A DNA stretch of 24,885 nt. Origin: Bacteroidales bacterium UBA4363 (GTDB taxonomy: Bacteria > Bacteroidota > Bacteroidia > Bacteroidales > Paludibacteraceae). Each line of letters starts with the position of its first letter. The stretch's first letter is position 1. Under the pieces are notes generated by a model. It did no database searches, had not been told where the DNA came from, and saw only the letters and a program-made list of their open reading frames with translations. The position numbers and the translations under genes were made by a program. The DNA is taken from assembly GCA_002393965.1 (NCBI GenBank), contig DGSL01000016.1:90460-115344 (forward strand), read 5' to 3'. Of the stretch, positions 22,476-24,885 are shown piece after piece.

Positions 22476-24596
22476 ATGAGAAAGAAGCTAATTGAAGTAA
22501 TTGCTTTGACAATGCTCTCTGCTGGTGTATTTGCTCAGTTTGGTGGCGGCTCGGGTACGAGTGCTGACCCTTACTTGATTACAAGTGCACAGGATTTGAA
22601 GACTTTGTCAGACAAGGTGAAAGAAGGCACTGACTATTATGGCCAGTACTTCAAATTGACGTCAGATATCGATCTTTCCTCGGTTAGCGGTGCTGGCAAC
22701 AGCTGGCAGCCTATCGGCTCCTACAGCAAGTGGTCAGACAGCAAGCCTTTCGACGGAAACTTCGATGGTGGTAACCACACGGTGCGTAACCTCTACGTTA
22801 ACAACCAGGATCAGAGCTATCAGGGTCTGTTCGGTATCGTTAGAAACGCTCGCATCGAAAATCTGAAGGTAGAGAACGCTCAGGTGACCTCAGGTCTCGA
22901 CTATGCCGGTGGTGTGGTTGGTGGCTTGCTCGAAGGTTCGACTCTGAAGAACGTTTCCGTTTCCAAGGGTAAGGTCTCTGCTGAGAGAAGTGCCGGTGGT
23001 GTTGTCGGTGTCGTTTCCGACAAGTCCATCGTCGAGGGCGCTACCAACGACGGTGTATTCGTTTCTGCTGAACGCAACGTCGGCGGTGTCGCAGGTTGGG
23101 TGGATCGCCACTCCGCTGTCAAGGCATCGAACAATGGTGGTAACCTCAACGGTAGCCGTTTCAATGTCGGTGGTGTGGTTGGTAACCTTACCAAGAACTC
23201 CTGCGTTGAGAACTCGGCTAACTACGGACAGGTTTACTCCGCTGCTCAGAACGTCGGCGGTATCGTAGGTTATGCTGACAATTCTTCTATCAGCAAGAGC
23301 GTCAATACCGGTCTCCTTTCTTCTACCGGTGAGAATGTCGGTGGTGTCGTAGGTTATGCTCGCCGCTCCGATATCGACAACGCAGTCAACGCTGCTTTCG
23401 TTCAGGCAAAGAACGCAAAGGCTGCCGGTGGTATCGCAGGTTATGCTGCTGATGCAACACACATCTCTAAGACGATCAACGTCAACGATGCGAAGGCTTC
23501 TGAATATGCAGGCGGTATCGTAGGTTACAAGAAGACCGTCAAGGTTTCCGACTCTTTCTACGATCGTCAACTCTGCGTTGCTGACAACGTCTATGGACGT
23601 AAGGCAAGCGACAGCGATACTTCTAAACGCTACACCAACCAGATGGTAGGCGAACAGCTGAAGAGCCACCTCGGCACGGAGAACTGGACCTATGCTGACA
23701 ACTACTATCCTCGTCTTTCCAACGATACAATCATGGACGTTGCTCACGTGGCTTCCATGCCTGTATTCTTGACTGACAACTCCGAGAATATCTACGCTGT
23801 TGACAAGAAGTTCACCAACAAGACTGCTAACAATTCTTCTTGGTCTTCTAACTACACCGCAGTTTCTGCAAGCGGTACCGACGTCGCTCTCATCGCGCAG
23901 GGTATCGATACGCTCATCGTAAACCACAACGGTAAGGTTTACCGTAAGTTCCCTCTCCAGGTAACTGGACCTGTTTCGGCTTACATCATCGAGAATAACT
24001 TCACCGATGACGTGAACCACGACACCACTCTCCATGTAATCAATGGTCTTCCTAAGGGTGTTTGGAGCAGCTCCAACGAGAACGTCGCAACCGTTGATCA
24101 GAACGGAAACGTAACGCCGAAGGCTGCTGGCACAACGACAATCTGCTACACTCTCCCAAGCGGAGCTCAGGATTGCCGCACGCTGACCTACACCGGTACT
24201 GTCAACAAGCCGGCTCCTGTAGTTGTCAACGACGCTCGTAAGAGAGCTCAGGAACTCGCAGAGAAACTCATGGTTCACTTCGACTTCAACAATACTTCGT
24301 ATGCTCGTATGAACAAGGAAGAGCAGGCTGTGTTCGATGAACTCGCTCAGATCCTGAAGGAGAACAAGGACATCAACCTCGAACTCACAGGTCATACATG
24401 TAACATCGGTTCTCACGCCGTTAACCAGAAGATTGGTCAGAAGCGTGCTGAGACAGTGAAGAAGATGTTCATCAACCAGGGTGTTGCTGCTAACCAGTTG
24501 AGCACGAAGTCGAAGTCTTACGACGCTCCTCTCGTACCTAACAATTCGAATGCTAACCGCAAGCAGAATCGTCGCGTACAGGGTGCGATCAAGTAA
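22476..24596 (+). CDS. Secreted GLUG-repeat protein with Ig-like and C-terminal OmpA domains
   Basis: A 706-residue envelope protein. It has a signal peptide (1-21, LSAGVFAQ) and a conserved start GTSADPYLITSAQDL typical of GLUG proteins. Eight GLUG-type repeats of about 24-30 residues follow (142-365), each opening with GG[VI][VA]G (for example AGGVVGG, VGGVVGN, VGGIVGY). An Ig-like/Big2 stretch is at about 500-560 (GVWSSSNENVATVDQNGNVTPKAAGTTTI). The OmpA/MotB peptidoglycan-associated domain is at about 595-703 (LTGHTCNIGSHAVNQKIGQKRAETV). In the OmpA family the Asp of GHTD and the Arg of the ERRA helix hold the diaminopimelate of peptidoglycan. Here the Arg is kept but the Asp is Cys. The protein probably tethers a repeat domain to the cell wall. 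Codon use differs from the neighbours (many AAC, GCT, GGT), as in highly expressed genes. Confidence 0.94.
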   Translation: MRKKLIEVIALTMLSAGVFAQFGGGSGTSADPYLITSAQDLKTLSDKVKEGTDYYGQYFKLTSDIDLSSVSGAGNSWQPIGSYSKWSDSKPFDGNFDGGNHTVRNLYVNNQDQSYQGLFGIVRNARIENLKVENAQVTSGLDYAGGVVGGLLEGSTLKNVSVSKGKVSAERSAGGVVGVVSDKSIVEGATNDGVFVSAERNVGGVAGWVDRHSAVKASNNGGNLNGSRFNVGGVVGNLTKNSCVENSANYGQVYSAAQNVGGIVGYADNSSISKSVNTGLLSSTGENVGGVVGYARRSDIDNAVNAAFVQAKNAKAAGGIAGYAADATHISKTINVNDAKASEYAGGIVGYKKTVKVSDSFYDRQLCVADNVYGRKASDSDTSKRYTNQMVGEQLKSHLGTENWTYADNYYPRLSNDTIMDVAHVASMPVFLTDNSENIYAVDKKFTNKTANNSSWSSNYTAVSASGTDVALIAQGIDTLIVNHNGKVYRKFPLQVTGPVSAYIIENNFTDDVNHDTTLHVINGLPKGVWSSSNENVATVDQNGNVTPKAAGTTTICYTLPSGAQDCRTLTYTGTVNKPAPVVVNDARKRAQELAEKLMVHFDFNNTSYARMNKEEQAVFDELAQILKENKDINLELTGHTCNIGSHAVNQKIGQKRAETVKKMFINQGVAANQLSTKSKSYDAPLVPNNSNANRKQNRRVQGAIK

Positions 24597-24621
24597 AAAA
24601 AGATTTCACTATCTTAATATC

Positions 24622-24653
24622 AAAAAAGCCTTGCCTTTCGGCAAGGCTTTTTT
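24622..24653 (+). terminator. Rho-independent terminator of the GLUG/OmpA gene
   Basis: The perfect 14-bp arms AAAAAAGCCTTGCC and GGCAAGGCTTTTTT with loop TTTC begin 25 bp after the stop codon. The T-run continues as TTTTTTGTTTT. The A-rich left arm allows some function on the other strand. Confidence 0.95.
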
Positions 24654-24692
24654 GTTTTATCCGTCAACGGAACTCTTCTCAGTCCAAGCACC

Positions 24693-24885
24693 AACCCCGA
24701 AGGGGTGACACAGCGACAGGCAGTGGCGGAGTCCGTAGGACGGAACCCTGCTGACTAGATTAGAATACAGAACCCTGCAGGGGTGTCACCTACAGCTAAG
24801 TGATCCAATGCCCCAACGTAAGTCCCGAATTTTGGAGCAAGCCGAGAGGAGAACAAATAAATTTGTTATCCCGAGGCGCCGCCCA
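24693..24885. repeat. Non-coding composite repeat region with paired palindromes
   Basis: Two similar blocks, AACCCCGAAGGGGTGACAC (24693-24711) and AACCCTGCAGGGGTGTCAC (24771-24789), lie 78 bp apart, each centred on a palindrome. Between them is GTCCGTAGGAC, another hairpin. Near the end AACAAAT-AA-ATTTGTT (24852-24867) is a further inverted repeat, followed by GTTATCCCGAGGCGCC. No gene is seen. The layout resembles dispersed intergenic repeats of Bacteroidales, but copy number cannot be tested here. Confidence 0.5.

Noticed and set aside
22890..24416. 508-codon minus-strand frame opposite the GLUG/OmpA gene
   Set aside because: It is produced by the codon bias and repeats of the real gene on the plus strand. 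No family features and no start context.

Overview
The window looks like a chromosome segment of a Bacteroidales bacterium, with Prevotellaceae or a relative as my best guess. The evidence is the conserved uppS-bamA-skp-skp cluster, Bacteroidetes-type promoters (TTTG-N19-TAnnTTTG), a small BspA-like leucine-rich protein, DUF349 and DUF6089-like proteins, and a GLUG/OmpA fusion. The genus is inference.

Left edge (1-1767): accessory DNA. A protein-coding frame enters from beyond the window on the minus strand (1-1042, at least 347 codons) and carries a zincin HELGH motif in a layout typical of large mobile-element 'polyvalent' proteins. Next come an 18-unit, indel-free 11-bp repeat array (1090-1287), a 51-bp near-exact copy of the 3' end of the nearby skp gene (1341-1391), and a strong palindromic terminator (1618-1669). 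Together they suggest integration at the 3' end of skp.

Envelope block (1768-10841, all minus): a BspA-like protein, a fused SpmA/SpmB-type membrane protein, an acyltransferase and ybeY are followed by an outer-membrane protein of DUF6089 type, uppS, bamA and two tandem skp/ompH genes. An exact consensus promoter at 7076-7106 drives the DUF6089-uppS-bamA-skp-skp part. This unit combines lipid-carrier synthesis with outer-membrane protein assembly.

Middle (11015-14682): a TPR protein gene (+) converges on a TonB-dependent receptor gene (-) across a shared hairpin. Upstream of the receptor lies a tRNA with a CAU anticodon (probably tRNA-Ile2), a branched terminator and an exact consensus promoter. 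That promoter lies back to back with the leader of a plus-strand operon (14687-17820): HAD phosphatase, ribF, a polytopic membrane protein and a YqaA/DedA-like membrane protein.

Right part: a minus-strand operon (21712-17964) encodes a DUF349 coiled-coil protein, a COG2509-type FAD oxidoreductase and a GatB/YqeY protein. A 763-bp intergenic region (21713-22475) holds a G-quadruplex motif and degenerate 22-bp direct repeats. It is followed by a large secreted GLUG-repeat/OmpA protein gene (22476-24596), a terminator, and a non-coding stretch with palindromic repeats that looks like a dispersed repeat. No complete transposase, integrase, CRISPR array or defence system was found.
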